NCBI GenBank assembly: GCA_021621525.1
Contig: JAJVUU010000020.1
Location: 1-30,582 of the forward strand
Source: Caryophanales bacterium
Lineage (GTDB): Bacteria; Bacillota_I; Bacilli_A; RFN20; CAG-288
Length of the DNA: 30,582 bases
Direction: 5' to 3'
Shown piece after piece: positions 22,392 through 30,452 of this stretch. Both the position numbers and the translations under genes were made by a program. Positions within the stretch are counted from its first letter, which is position 1. The number at the start of each line of letters is the position of its first letter. The notes below the pieces were generated by a model, which was not told where the DNA came from, searched no databases, and saw only the letters and a program-made list of their open reading frames with translations.

Positions 22392-24683
22392 ATGAAAATC
22401 AAAAAAATCTGTTTACTGCCTTTGCTTTGTGTATTGGCTATGACAAGCTGCAGAACGAAGGACAATTCCACTTCTTCTTCTTCTAACAATTCCACTTCTT
22501 CTCCGTCCAACAATCCCATTTCTTCTCCCACCAACAATTCCACGACTCCTGAAAAATCAGATACCGGACCTTCTTCAACGACAACCTCTGTGGTCAAGAC
22601 TCAAATCGAGCTTACCTCGGATGTCGAGGAAGCGTTTGTCGGAGATACGATTACTCTCACTGTTTCTGTCGAGGGTGCTTCCCTTACTGTCTCTGATGCC
22701 ACAATCGCAAATCTGAATTCTGCCAAGAAGACCGTGGTCGGACTTAAGCCTGGAACCGTCACTGTCACGGCTAGCAAGGATGGATGCCTGGATGCAAGTC
22801 TTGTCCTGACTTTCAAGGAGAAAATTGTGATTCCGAGTGTCCAGAGACTGGAATGGGAAGATGCTACCCATTATTCCGAATCGGGTACTTGGGGAGGCGG
22901 ATGGGGCGCTCCTGTGGAGTCTCCTGTCTTGACGGAACATGCTGAGGCCAGCAAAGGAAAGTATGTAGGAAATCTTGTCCAGGGCAATAAGGAGACTTTG
23001 AATTTCAATGCTTCTGCCGAAGCGACCTTTGATATCGGATTCACTTTTGCTTCGACCATAGCGGATTATTCCGCCCTTCCGGATATCAATATGCAGGAAA
23101 TGAATCTTGGCAACTACGTTGACATGACTCTCAACGGCAAGGCACTGGATATTTCTTCTCTTGTTCTTCCGGGGTGCACTGGACAGAATTACTATAATTT
23201 CGTTGAGGTGAAATTGAAGAACGTAAAAGTCGCCAAGGGTAAAAATGCCCTTGAATTGTCCGTCAAAGGTACGCAGGGTCCGAATCTCGACTATACGACT
23301 TTCTATGGCAATGGAGCTTTGATTACACTTGTCGAAGGAGAAAAGGGAGCGGATTACGAGAGCAAAGGTTCCTATACCTATTTTGTCGATGGCTATGAGT
23401 GGGGTCCCGGTGTTAAAGAGGTCATGATCGACTTCGGAGAAGGGAATGATGTTCAGGCCTCTTCTCTTACTACAGATCTCTTCAAGGTCAGAACCACTGG
23501 TCAGGACAAGAAGGAGAGAACCATCACCGATATCTATCTCTGCGATGAGAACGGAAAGAAATCAACTGCCACCTCCGGAAGAAGAATCGGAATCGAGATG
23601 TCTTTAAATGTCACGTGGACTTCTTACGGAGCTTTTGGATTCAACTCCTATAATGGATGCAATCCGTTCAACTACAATCAGCAGACGACGATGAACAACT
23701 GGGATGATGCCTATGGTTTCTCAATCAAGCAGCAGCCATCTACTTCCCTGAAGATCGGCTCTGAGACCTATACCGGAGACAAGCTCGTCATGGTGGATAC
23801 GGCATCGGCCAATGCCAAGGTCATCAGAGCCACGAAGGATTGGACGGAGAAGAGAACGAATACAAGCGATGGTAAGACTCTTACCTATAAGGCGTTTGAG
23901 ACTTCACAGATGAAGAATGATGGTAAGAAGAATTCCCTTATCATCTGGCTTCACGGACAGGGAGAAGGTGGAACCGATCCGGATATCGCACTTCTTGGAA
24001 ACGATGTCACGAATCTCGGCGAAGAGAAGATTCAGTCCTATTTCAAGAAGGATGGTGAGAAAGGTGCCTATGTTCTTGCGGTTCAGACTCCGACCATGTG
24101 GATGGATGACGGAACAGGAAAGAATCATGGTGGTGTGCAGAGATCCATCTATACGAAAGCACTGAAATCCACAATCGATAAGTATCTTACCGAGAATACC
24201 GATATCGACAAGAACAGAATCTATATCGGTGGATGTTCAAATGGTGGCTACATGACCATGAACATGATCATGGAATACCCGAGTTTCTTCGCTGCTGCCT
24301 ATCCGATCTGTGAGGCTTATAAGGATGCAAACATCACTGATGACGACATCAACAAGATCAAGAATATTCCGACGTGGTTTGTTGCTTCTGCCGATGATAC
24401 CACCGTGAATCCGAATGACTTTGTGGTTCCGACCTATAAGAGAATCAAGGAAGCCGGAAACACGGATGTACATTTCTCTTTCTTCGAGCATGTATTTGGT
24501 GAGGATTCTGGAAAGAGAGTCCAGTATATGGGACATTTCTCCTGGATCTATCTGTTCCGCGATGAGGTAAGCAAGGATCAGAAGGATTCTAATTCAGTCA
24601 GCGCACCGTCAACGGAAGATGTTCTCGTAGGCGGCAAGAAAGCTGGAATATTCGAGTGGCTTAGCAGTCAGAAGATGGCGTAG
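22392..24683 (+). CDS. Lipoprotein carbohydrate esterase with CBM-like domain
   Basis: This 763-residue surface protein has signal peptide and lipobox M-T-S-C20, then a Ser/Asn/Thr/Pro linker (about 25-66). A Big-type Ig domain (about 68-145), a CBM-like beta-sandwich (about 150-325, 'LEWEDATHYSESG') and an esterase-associated Ig-like domain (about 340-430) follow. The alpha/beta hydrolase domain (about 500-730) carries oxyanion-type 'IWLHGQGEGG', nucleophile S616 in 'GGCSNGGYM', an acid at D668/D669 in 'SADDTTVNP' and H715 in 'MGHFSW'. The family resembles CE1-like and PHB-depolymerase-like esterases, which remove acetyl or feruloyl groups from polysaccharide. Here it would strip side groups so that the GH3 enzymes can act; the exact ester is unknown. 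It is transcribed alone from a promoter with operator copy C and a cre-like site. Confidence 0.9.
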   Translation: MKIKKICLLPLLCVLAMTSCRTKDNSTSSSSNNSTSSPSNNPISSPTNNSTTPEKSDTGPSSTTTSVVKTQIELTSDVEEAFVGDTITLTVSVEGASLTVSDATIANLNSAKKTVVGLKPGTVTVTASKDGCLDASLVLTFKEKIVIPSVQRLEWEDATHYSESGTWGGGWGAPVESPVLTEHAEASKGKYVGNLVQGNKETLNFNASAEATFDIGFTFASTIADYSALPDINMQEMNLGNYVDMTLNGKALDISSLVLPGCTGQNYYNFVEVKLKNVKVAKGKNALELSVKGTQGPNLDYTTFYGNGALITLVEGEKGADYESKGSYTYFVDGYEWGPGVKEVMIDFGEGNDVQASSLTTDLFKVRTTGQDKKERTITDIYLCDENGKKSTATSGRRIGIEMSLNVTWTSYGAFGFNSYNGCNPFNYNQQTTMNNWDDAYGFSIKQQPSTSLKIGSETYTGDKLVMVDTASANAKVIRATKDWTEKRTNTSDGKTLTYKAFETSQMKNDGKKNSLIIWLHGQGEGGTDPDIALLGNDVTNLGEEKIQSYFKKDGEKGAYVLAVQTPTMWMDDGTGKNHGGVQRSIYTKALKSTIDKYLTENTDIDKNRIYIGGCSNGGYMTMNMIMEYPSFFAAAYPICEAYKDANITDDDINKIKNIPTWFVASADDTTVNPNDFVVPTYKRIKEAGNTDVHFSFFEHVFGEDSGKRVQYMGHFSWIYLFRDEVSKDQKDSNSVSAPSTEDVLVGGKKAGIFEWLSSQKMA

Positions 24684-24700
24684 AAAAAAGATTACTCTGT

Positions 24701-24732
24701 GGCAGCCTTGTGTTTTCAAGGCTGCCCTTTGG
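24701..24732 (+). terminator. Terminator of the esterase gene
   Basis: A perfect 10-bp stem (GGCAGCCTTG / CAAGGCTGCC) with a TGTTTT loop, followed by CTTTGGTTT, lies 17 bp past the stop. Confidence 0.8.
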
Positions 24733-25356
24733 TTTCCGAGAAACAGAATCGGCATCTGCTTTTGCAAAGTCTGATCAGTATATGAGAAAACGTTTTACGT
24801 TTCTCTCATCATGGAATATAGAGCTTTCTCTTCTTTGATCGGTCTATCGTTTTTCAATCCTTTTTCAGTCAATTGTCTAAATCAGTTGATAAGGCATTTC
24901 GTTCCTGAATTTGCGCTTTTAAGCGCTTTGCAATGTGAGCTAAGTGCCTTGTTCTGTTGAGAGTACGAAAAAAAGAGAGGGAGCTAGCGAAATGGAAGAG
25001 CCGCTTTTTTCAATGGATGCTAGAATTGGCTTGGTTCCATAAGATACATATCGAAGCGGTTCGTATAAAGAAAAAGGCAGGAAAGACAGAGAGTAGAGGA
25101 AGGTGGTCAATTTAACGTTAGCGATATTGATCAGTTTTATATTAGCATCATCAAGTTCCTAGGCCGGAACATAAGGAAATAGATTCGCTTCGTGATGACG
25201 GGGAAGAATCCGGATTATCGGAAGAAACCATAGGGACTGAATGCCGAAACCTTCAAACCGATCTCAAGGGCTGTATAGAAAGGAGGAATGAAGAAGGCAA
25301 AGACGCAGCCGAACAAGAAGACTAGGAAAACGTATAAACGGAGGAAATAATCCATT
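24733..25356. other. Non-coding stretch, possibly decayed sequence
   Basis: About 620 bp contain no credible gene. Small hairpins are seen (for example GAGAAAACG/CGTTTCTC at 24784-24807 and GCGCTTTTAAGCGC near 24916) and short open frames end quickly in all frames. The composition is coding-like in patches. With the flanking repeat this suggests a decayed mobile element or gene, but I could not recognise a protein in it. Confidence 0.4.
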
Positions 25357-25413
25357 GAAAAAGGGCTGTTTAAGCCATCGGAATTTAAGCCGAATACTTT
25401 AACAGCCCCTTTT
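25357..25413. repeat. Imperfect palindrome containing the 24-bp repeat
   Basis: The right arm (25390-25413) is the exact reverse complement of 9953-9976. The left arm (about 25357-25380, AAAAAGGGCTGTTTAAG...) is a diverged copy matching it at 19 of 24 positions. A 9-base AATTTAAG-type spacer separates them, and T-runs follow. It can fold as a long hairpin and may act as a terminator or be the junction of two element ends. Confidence 0.6.
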
Positions 25414-25458
25414 TCTTTTATCAACTTATCTATAGGATTTCAAAAATGCTTATATGAA

Positions 25459-25507
25459 AAGCCACCTGATGATTCAGATTTGCTTCATCTGAATTTTCAG
25501 GTGGCTT
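25459..25507 (-). terminator. Terminator of the sugar kinase gene
   Basis: The outer stem AAGCCACCTGA/TCAGGTGGCTT and inner stem ATTCAGAT/ATCTGAAT lie directly past the stop on the minus strand. TTTTC follows the outer stem. Confidence 0.85.
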
Positions 25508-25511
25508 ATCA

Positions 25512-27095
25512 TCATGCCTTGTTCTTTTCTTTTAAGATCTCATTTACGTCAAGATAGAAGTTCTTGCTGCTTTGATATACTTTCTTCATGGAAGGATACA
25601 TCTTGAGATAGACTTTCTTATAGAGCATGTCATATATCTTATGATTGCTCATATCCGGCTGTATGCACTGCCCGTTTTGAATCATGTTCTTCTTGGCTTC
25701 TTCCGGCGTCTTGTAATACTGCAGGTCAAGAAGTCCGGCCATGGCTCCACCGATCGTCGAAGACTCCGCCTCATTGGAAATATAGCATTTCAACCCAAAG
25801 ACATCTGCGATGATCTGACACAATTCCTTGGAATTGCTGCCTCCTCCTGAAATGACGAGATAAGAAGGCATCTTATGGATCTTCCTTACAATCTCATCCA
25901 ATCCTTCCCTGAGGCCGAAGGCAAGGCCTTCATAGATGGCTTTATATAGATGATACCTGGTATGGACATTGCTGAAGCCGACGATGGCCCCTCTGGCATT
26001 GGGTCTCTTTAGTCCCGGTTGCCAATAAGGCTGAAGGACAAGCCCGTCACTGCCTGGCGGAACATCCCTGATCTTCTCATTGAGAATCTCTTCCACACTG
26101 ACGTTTCTTCTTTTTGCTTCTTCCTTATCCTCATGTCCGAAGTTCTCGATATACCATTGGAGCATCCACAATCCGCAATAGATCTGCACTTCAAGGTCAT
26201 AGCTTCCAGGATAGGGTGCCTGATAGGAAGGAAGGAACTTCTCCGGTTCGGAATATTTGTCGTCGACAACCTCGATCGTGCATGCAGTACCAAGGGAGAT
26301 ACTTGCCGAAGTCTTGTCGATACATCCGTTGCCAAGAGTCTCACAGGCTTTATCGGAACCACAGGCAAAGACCGGCAGTCCGACAGGAATCATGGAAAGA
26401 CGGGAGAATTCCTCTGTCACCTTTCCGATGGTGTCCCCAACCTTCACAAGAGGGACAAGACTCTCCATCGGTATGGAAAAGACATCGATTTTCGGATGGA
26501 TTCTAGGATACCATTTTCCTGTCTTGAAATTGATTGGATAATGACCATTGCAATCTGCCGAGGATAAGGCAAGGTTTCCCGTGATCTTATAATTGAAATA
26601 CGCACCAAGCGGAGCGTAGTAACGCATCTTCTTCCAGTTATCAGGTTCGTGTCTCATCAGCCAATACGTCGGTGTCCTCTGGGCATTGTATTTGACGGTA
26701 TCACCCATGCCGATAAGCTTGAAGAGAATGGTCTCATACCACTTGAGGTATTCATTGAAATCCATTCTCGTCACTCTCTGGTCAAGCCAGAGGATGGCAT
26801 TTCTGATCGGTTCCTTGTTCTCGTCAAGGATGACCGTAGAGTCACGGAAGACATCGACGATCATACCTCCGACACCATCGAGAAGATTCCCATGGGATTC
26901 ATGGATTTCTTTTGTTGCCTTGCAAAGTTCGATAAGATAGTAATTCACATCCTGCTCGGCAAAGCCTTTTTCCGGAGAAACGAAGGGGACATCATATTTT
27001 TGCTTTGAAAAGGCAAGGATTTTACCTTTGGGGGAGACAATGGAGGCACGCAAGGACTGCGTACCGATATCAATGACCAAAATATTATCTTTCAT
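25512..27095 (-). CDS. FGGY-family carbohydrate kinase
   Basis: This protein of about 527 residues is a sugar kinase of the FGGY (xylulokinase/glycerol kinase) superfamily and phosphorylates a sugar or polyol in the cytoplasm with ATP. The N-terminal phosphate loop is 'VIDIGTQSLRASIVS'. The middle region has 'ILWLDQRV' and 'ACGSDKACETLGNG', and the C-terminal FGGY half has 'EGLAFGLREGLDEI' and 'ISGGGSNSKELCQIIADVF'. The substrate is not clear from the motifs; pentuloses and pentitols are common for the group. An earlier ATG at 27119 would add 8 residues; ATG 27095 was chosen because GAGGAAAG lies upstream and the phosphate loop then starts near the N-terminus as usual. It is monocistronic and divergent from the DUF3137 gene. 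A link to the GH3 block (use of released sugar) is possible but unproven. Confidence 0.92.
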   Translation of the reverse strand: MKDNILVIDIGTQSLRASIVSPKGKILAFSKQKYDVPFVSPEKGFAEQDVNYYLIELCKATKEIHESHGNLLDGVGGMIVDVFRDSTVILDENKEPIRNAILWLDQRVTRMDFNEYLKWYETILFKLIGMGDTVKYNAQRTPTYWLMRHEPDNWKKMRYYAPLGAYFNYKITGNLALSSADCNGHYPINFKTGKWYPRIHPKIDVFSIPMESLVPLVKVGDTIGKVTEEFSRLSMIPVGLPVFACGSDKACETLGNGCIDKTSASISLGTACTIEVVDDKYSEPEKFLPSYQAPYPGSYDLEVQIYCGLWMLQWYIENFGHEDKEEAKRRNVSVEEILNEKIRDVPPGSDGLVLQPYWQPGLKRPNARGAIVGFSNVHTRYHLYKAIYEGLAFGLREGLDEIVRKIHKMPSYLVISGGGSNSKELCQIIADVFGLKCYISNEAESSTIGGAMAGLLDLQYYKTPEEAKKNMIQNGQCIQPDMSNHKIYDMLYKKVYLKMYPSMKKVYQSSKNFYLDVNEILKEKNKA

Positions 27096-27213
27096 GATGA
27101 GAAGCTTTCCTCGTCTCATTGTACACCAACAGGAAGATGGAAACTAGGAAAAACACACGCTTCCTCATAATTACCAAAGGTTTGAAATTAAACTTTGGCG
27201 ATTTTTTGCCATA

Positions 27214-27241
27214 TGGTAGAATATTCCTACGGAAGGAATCC
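27214..27241 (+). promoter_or_regulatory. Promoter of the DUF3137-lemA operon
   Basis: TTGGCG and TAGAAT are separated by about 16 bp, with the -10 near 27217-27222, followed by a short leader with GGAAGGAAT just ahead of ATG 27247. The positions are approximate. Confidence 0.5.
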
Positions 27242-27246
27242 CTATC

Positions 27247-29094
27247 ATGGACAATAAAGATATCATCTACGAGCCGAAGCAACTCTATACGGATACGCTC
27301 AGACAGCAATATCATGACAAGGCAGAGGAAGTCTTTGCCAAGATGGCAGAAGACGCCAAGATAGACATCGAAGCCAATCGCAGCCATGTCAAGCAATACA
27401 ATTCCCTGATGGAAAAGGTGAAATCCCTGGAGGATAATCTCAAATCCACCAAAGGAAAAAGAACAGCTATCATCGTCGGTACCGTCCTATGCTTCATATT
27501 CGGCGGCGTCATGGTCCTTCTTGGCCTCTTCAACCTCTCAGATCTATGGTTCCTGTTCATCATCGGCATCCTGCTTATTGCCCTTGCCATATTCCTTATC
27601 GTCTTCAACCAGAAGAAGATGAAGAAACTGGAAGAAGAGCATCAGGCTTTGCTGGATAAGGCAAAGAAGGAAGCCCAGGACATGCTCAACATCTGCTATG
27701 CCGATCTGAAAGACCTCAACGCTTCCTATACATGGAATATGCCTGCTTCCATCATGGAAAGTGTCACCGGCATCATCGATTTCGATCCCTATTTTTCCTT
27801 GGGACGCTATGCCTATCTTCAGAAAACATTCGGCTATAAGGATGAAAACAGTGCAAACTGCTCTGTTTTGGGAGTCCTTTCCGGAAACATCCAAGGCAAT
27901 CCGTTCATCCAGGAAAAAGTCATGCAGGAAAGCATGGTCAGCAAGACCTATACCGGTTCACTCACCATCCATTGGACGACCTTTTCAAGAGATTCCAAAG
28001 GCAATAGCGTCGCCCATCATCATTCCGAAACGCTCAGAGCCAGCGTCGATAAGCCGGCACCAAACTATGTAACCCAGACCCTTCTGATTTACGGGAATGA
28101 ATTTGCTCCCAACCTACACTTCAGAAGAAGCCCAAGCGACATCAACAAATATAAGAACGACAAAGAATACGAAAAGGCCGTGACAAACGGTATGAAGGAA
28201 GTCAAGAAGTTCGAGGATGAATGCCTGAAGGACGGAAGAAACTACACCGCACTGGCAAACGATGAATTCGAAGTCTTCTTCAAAGGCCAGGACAGAGACA
28301 ACGAAGTCGAATTCCGTCTTCTCTTCCCCGCCCTTGCCCAGGTCAACATGATGAAGCTTCTCCGTGATCCAATCCCCTTCGGCGATGACTTCTATATGAT
28401 CAAAGACGGAATGATCAACACCATCGTATCCAAGCATTCTCAAAGCTTCGACTATTCCGCTTCTCCATCCATGTTCGTCCATTATGACTATGATGCAGCC
28501 AAAGAGAACTTCGTCAACTACTCAGACAACTACATCATGAATCTCTTCTTCGACTTTGCTCCTCTTCTCTGCATCACCGACTATCAGACCCATAAGACAA
28601 GAGACTATATCTACGAAAGTGGCTTCTCAAGCAACTATTCCAGACATGAACAGGAAGCCGTCGCAAACAGGATGGACAGAAGCTGCTTTGCTCCAACCGG
28701 TGCTGACGAAGACTTACCTCTTCTCATCAAGAGCGTTTCCTCGACAAAGGTCGGTATGACGGACAAGGTCACCATCCATTCCTATTGCTATCACGGAACA
28801 CAGATGGTCGATTACGTCTCCGTCATGGGCGGAGATGGAAGAAGTCACAATGTTCCAGTCCCATGGATCAAGTATGACCGGGTAGACAAGGATACTCTGA
28901 TGGACTTACGTTATATCGGAGAAAAAGAAGAAGATACGGACGAAGAGAATGAGGAGAAGCTCTCCTCCATCCTCGGTTCCATGACCGGAGTGCACTTCGA
29001 AAGAGGCTTGTTTGCCATGATTGACGACGGCAGTATCGATGAGAGCATCGAAAGTAAAATTAGTTCTATCTTTGATGACGAAAAATCAGTATAA
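27247..29094 (+). CDS. DUF3137-type membrane protein, partner of LemA
   Basis: This 615-residue protein has a charged helical N-terminus (1-75, likely coiled coil), two TM segments (about 77-97 and 100-120), a short charged coiled-coil stretch and a large soluble part. The soluble part contains 'DFDPYFSLGRYAYLQK', 'SVLGVLSGNIQGNPFIQ' and 'LTIHWTTFSRDSKGNS', consistent with DUF3137, a family of unknown function often encoded next to LemA. The C-terminus is acidic. GGAAGGA precedes the ATG. The gene is followed after 28 bp by lemA, so the two form an operon. I infer a membrane complex of unknown role; the family name is from architecture and context and could be wrong. Confidence 0.85.
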   Translation: MDNKDIIYEPKQLYTDTLRQQYHDKAEEVFAKMAEDAKIDIEANRSHVKQYNSLMEKVKSLEDNLKSTKGKRTAIIVGTVLCFIFGGVMVLLGLFNLSDLWFLFIIGILLIALAIFLIVFNQKKMKKLEEEHQALLDKAKKEAQDMLNICYADLKDLNASYTWNMPASIMESVTGIIDFDPYFSLGRYAYLQKTFGYKDENSANCSVLGVLSGNIQGNPFIQEKVMQESMVSKTYTGSLTIHWTTFSRDSKGNSVAHHHSETLRASVDKPAPNYVTQTLLIYGNEFAPNLHFRRSPSDINKYKNDKEYEKAVTNGMKEVKKFEDECLKDGRNYTALANDEFEVFFKGQDRDNEVEFRLLFPALAQVNMMKLLRDPIPFGDDFYMIKDGMINTIVSKHSQSFDYSASPSMFVHYDYDAAKENFVNYSDNYIMNLFFDFAPLLCITDYQTHKTRDYIYESGFSSNYSRHEQEAVANRMDRSCFAPTGADEDLPLLIKSVSSTKVGMTDKVTIHSYCYHGTQMVDYVSVMGGDGRSHNVPVPWIKYDRVDKDTLMDLRYIGEKEEDTDEENEEKLSSILGSMTGVHFERGLFAMIDDGSIDESIESKISSIFDDEKSV

Positions 29095-29122
29095 TTAACT
29101 CAACAAACAGGAGGTTGGAAAA

Positions 29123-29797
29123 ATGGCCCAATTAGATGAAACCGATGAAACTCTGGAGAATCAGACCGGAAGAGATGTCCACGTCATCGACAAGAAGGTC
29201 CCTGTCACTCTCAACGGCACGGATAAGTTCGTCAACGTCGGTGTTTGGTTTTTGTTCATCATCGGAGGTGTCGTCTACACCTTCAAGAAGCAGAAAGCCA
29301 GAACCTATTTCAAGCAGCTGGAACAGAAGATTCAGAATGCCGCTTCCGAAATCGACAACTACATGGAGCAGCGTGTCCTGATCCTTCAGAATGCCGCACA
29401 GCTTGTCGACAAGGCCGTCAACCTTGACAAGAGCACCTTCGTCGACATCGCCAAGGCTCGCAACGGAATGGATCCGGATGCAGCCAGAAATGCCACGGAA
29501 CAGCAGCTCGGTGCCGTTTCCAACAACATCAACGTCGTCCTGGAACGTTATCCTGAACTGAAGGCTCATGCAGCCATCCGTGATGCCATGCAGCAGAACG
29601 ATACCCTTCAGAAGCAGATCACAGCTGCAAGGACTCTCTACAACGATGCCGTCGACAAATGGAACAGAGAGATTTTCGAGCTCTGGGCAAAGAAATATGT
29701 CGCTGCCAAGGAAGGTTACACCACTCGTATCCCGTTCATCGCCAGCAAGGAGATGAAGCAAGCCAGCAGAGGCACCTTCTTCGGAGACAACAAGTAA
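29123..29797 (+). CDS. lemA: LemA family protein
   Basis: This 224-residue protein has a hydrophilic N-terminus (1-36), one TM segment (about 37-53, 'VGVWFLFIIGGVVYTF') and a long helical domain. That domain has LemA-type features: 'RVLILQNAAQLVDKAV', 'NINVVLERYPELKAHAAI' and 'AARTLYNDAVDKWNREIFEL', the latter two matching the typical YN-x-AV-x-x-(Y/W)N and P-E-L-K-A blocks. LemA proteins are helical membrane proteins of unknown biochemical function. The N-terminal extension ahead of the TM is longer than in typical LemA, which begins almost at the TM. AGGAGG lies eight bases before the ATG. It forms an operon with the DUF3137-type gene, a common pairing. Confidence 0.9.
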   Translation: MAQLDETDETLENQTGRDVHVIDKKVPVTLNGTDKFVNVGVWFLFIIGGVVYTFKKQKARTYFKQLEQKIQNAASEIDNYMEQRVLILQNAAQLVDKAVNLDKSTFVDIAKARNGMDPDAARNATEQQLGAVSNNINVVLERYPELKAHAAIRDAMQQNDTLQKQITAARTLYNDAVDKWNREIFELWAKKYVAAKEGYTTRIPFIASKEMKQASRGTFFGDNK

Positions 29798-29806
29798 GTT
29801 TCCCTC

Positions 29807-29838
29807 AAGGTTCTTGCATCATGCAAGGACCTTTTTCA
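29807..29838 (+). terminator. Terminator after lemA
   Basis: The stem AAGGTTCTTGCA/TGCAAGGACCTT has a TCA loop and one G-T mispair, and is followed by TTTCATT. Confidence 0.85.
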
Positions 29839-29891
29839 TTGTCAAAACAATCATTTCATCAAAGAATTTTCAACGAATTCAAAAAAAGAAT

Positions 29892-29919
29892 TTGATTATA
29901 CCTATTGACGTGATAAAAT
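29892..29919 (+). promoter_or_regulatory. Promoter of rplM-rpsI
   Basis: TTGATT at about 29892 and TAAAAT near 29914 are separated by about 16 bp. Transcription would begin just ahead of AGCCTTCGGCT, the first hairpin of the leader. Confidence 0.6.
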
Positions 29920-29985
29920 AGCCTTCGGCTAATTGTGAACTACACCCCGGTAAGGTTACAGTTTGCTCAAGATTCAAGAAAGGTA
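29920..29985 (+). ncRNA. Putative L13 ribosomal-protein leader
   Basis: The leader between the promoter and rplM starts with a stem-loop AGCCTTCGGCT and continues with GAACTACACCCCGGTAAGG and GTTTGCTCAAGATT. This resembles the L13 leader of Firmicutes (Rfam family 'L13_leader'), which allows feedback control of rplM-rpsI by ribosomal protein L13. The assignment rests on position and remembered motif, not on a covariance search. Confidence 0.6.
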
Positions 29986-29994
29986 TAAATCAAA

Positions 29995-30450
29995 ATGCAG
30001 CGTCAAACTACAATTTTCAAAAAGACCGACGTCGCCAAGAACTGGTATGTCGTCGATGCAACAGACAAGCCCCTTGGTCGATTAGCCTCCGAAATTGCTG
30101 TCGTACTGATGGGAAAGAACAAGCCTCAGTACACTCCAAACTTTGACAATGGTGACTTCGTCATCGTCGTCAATTGTTCGAAGGTCTTGTTGACTGGGAA
30201 CAAACTCACCAAGAAGAACTATTATGACAACAAGTCCAATAGTTATGGTGGTCTCAGAACTAGATCTGCCAAGGTCATGGTTGAAAAGTATCCAACCGAA
30301 ATGATCAGAAGAGCCGTTGGTGGCATGTTACCCAAGGGTCCTTTAGGCAAAGACATGTTGAAAAAGTTGTTCACTTATGCCGGTCCAGAACATGATAGAC
30401 AGGATAGAAAGCCGGTTGCCGTCGAACTGGTCGCTAAGGAGGAGAAGTAA
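29995..30450 (+). CDS. rplM: 50S ribosomal protein L13
   Basis: This 151-residue protein is a component of the large ribosomal subunit that binds 23S rRNA early in assembly. Typical blocks are 'WYVVDATDKPLGRLASEIA', 'GDFVIVVNCSKVLLTGNK', 'PTEMIRRAVGGMLPKG' and 'KKLFTYAGPEH'. The length is close to the usual 142-150. AAAGG precedes the ATG by about 12 bases. The gene ends 2 bp before rpsI, with which it forms the standard rplM-rpsI operon, and is preceded by a probable L13-responsive leader. Confidence 0.97.
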   Translation: MQRQTTIFKKTDVAKNWYVVDATDKPLGRLASEIAVVLMGKNKPQYTPNFDNGDFVIVVNCSKVLLTGNKLTKKNYYDNKSNSYGGLRTRSAKVMVEKYPTEMIRRAVGGMLPKGPLGKDMLKKLFTYAGPEHDRQDRKPVAVELVAKEEK

Positions 30451-30452
30451 TC

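Noticed and set aside
25215..25424. 69-codon frame with one hydrophobic segment, minus strand
   Set aside because: It begins inside the repeat palindrome, has no Shine-Dalgarno and no relatives that I recognise; more likely chance or remnant.
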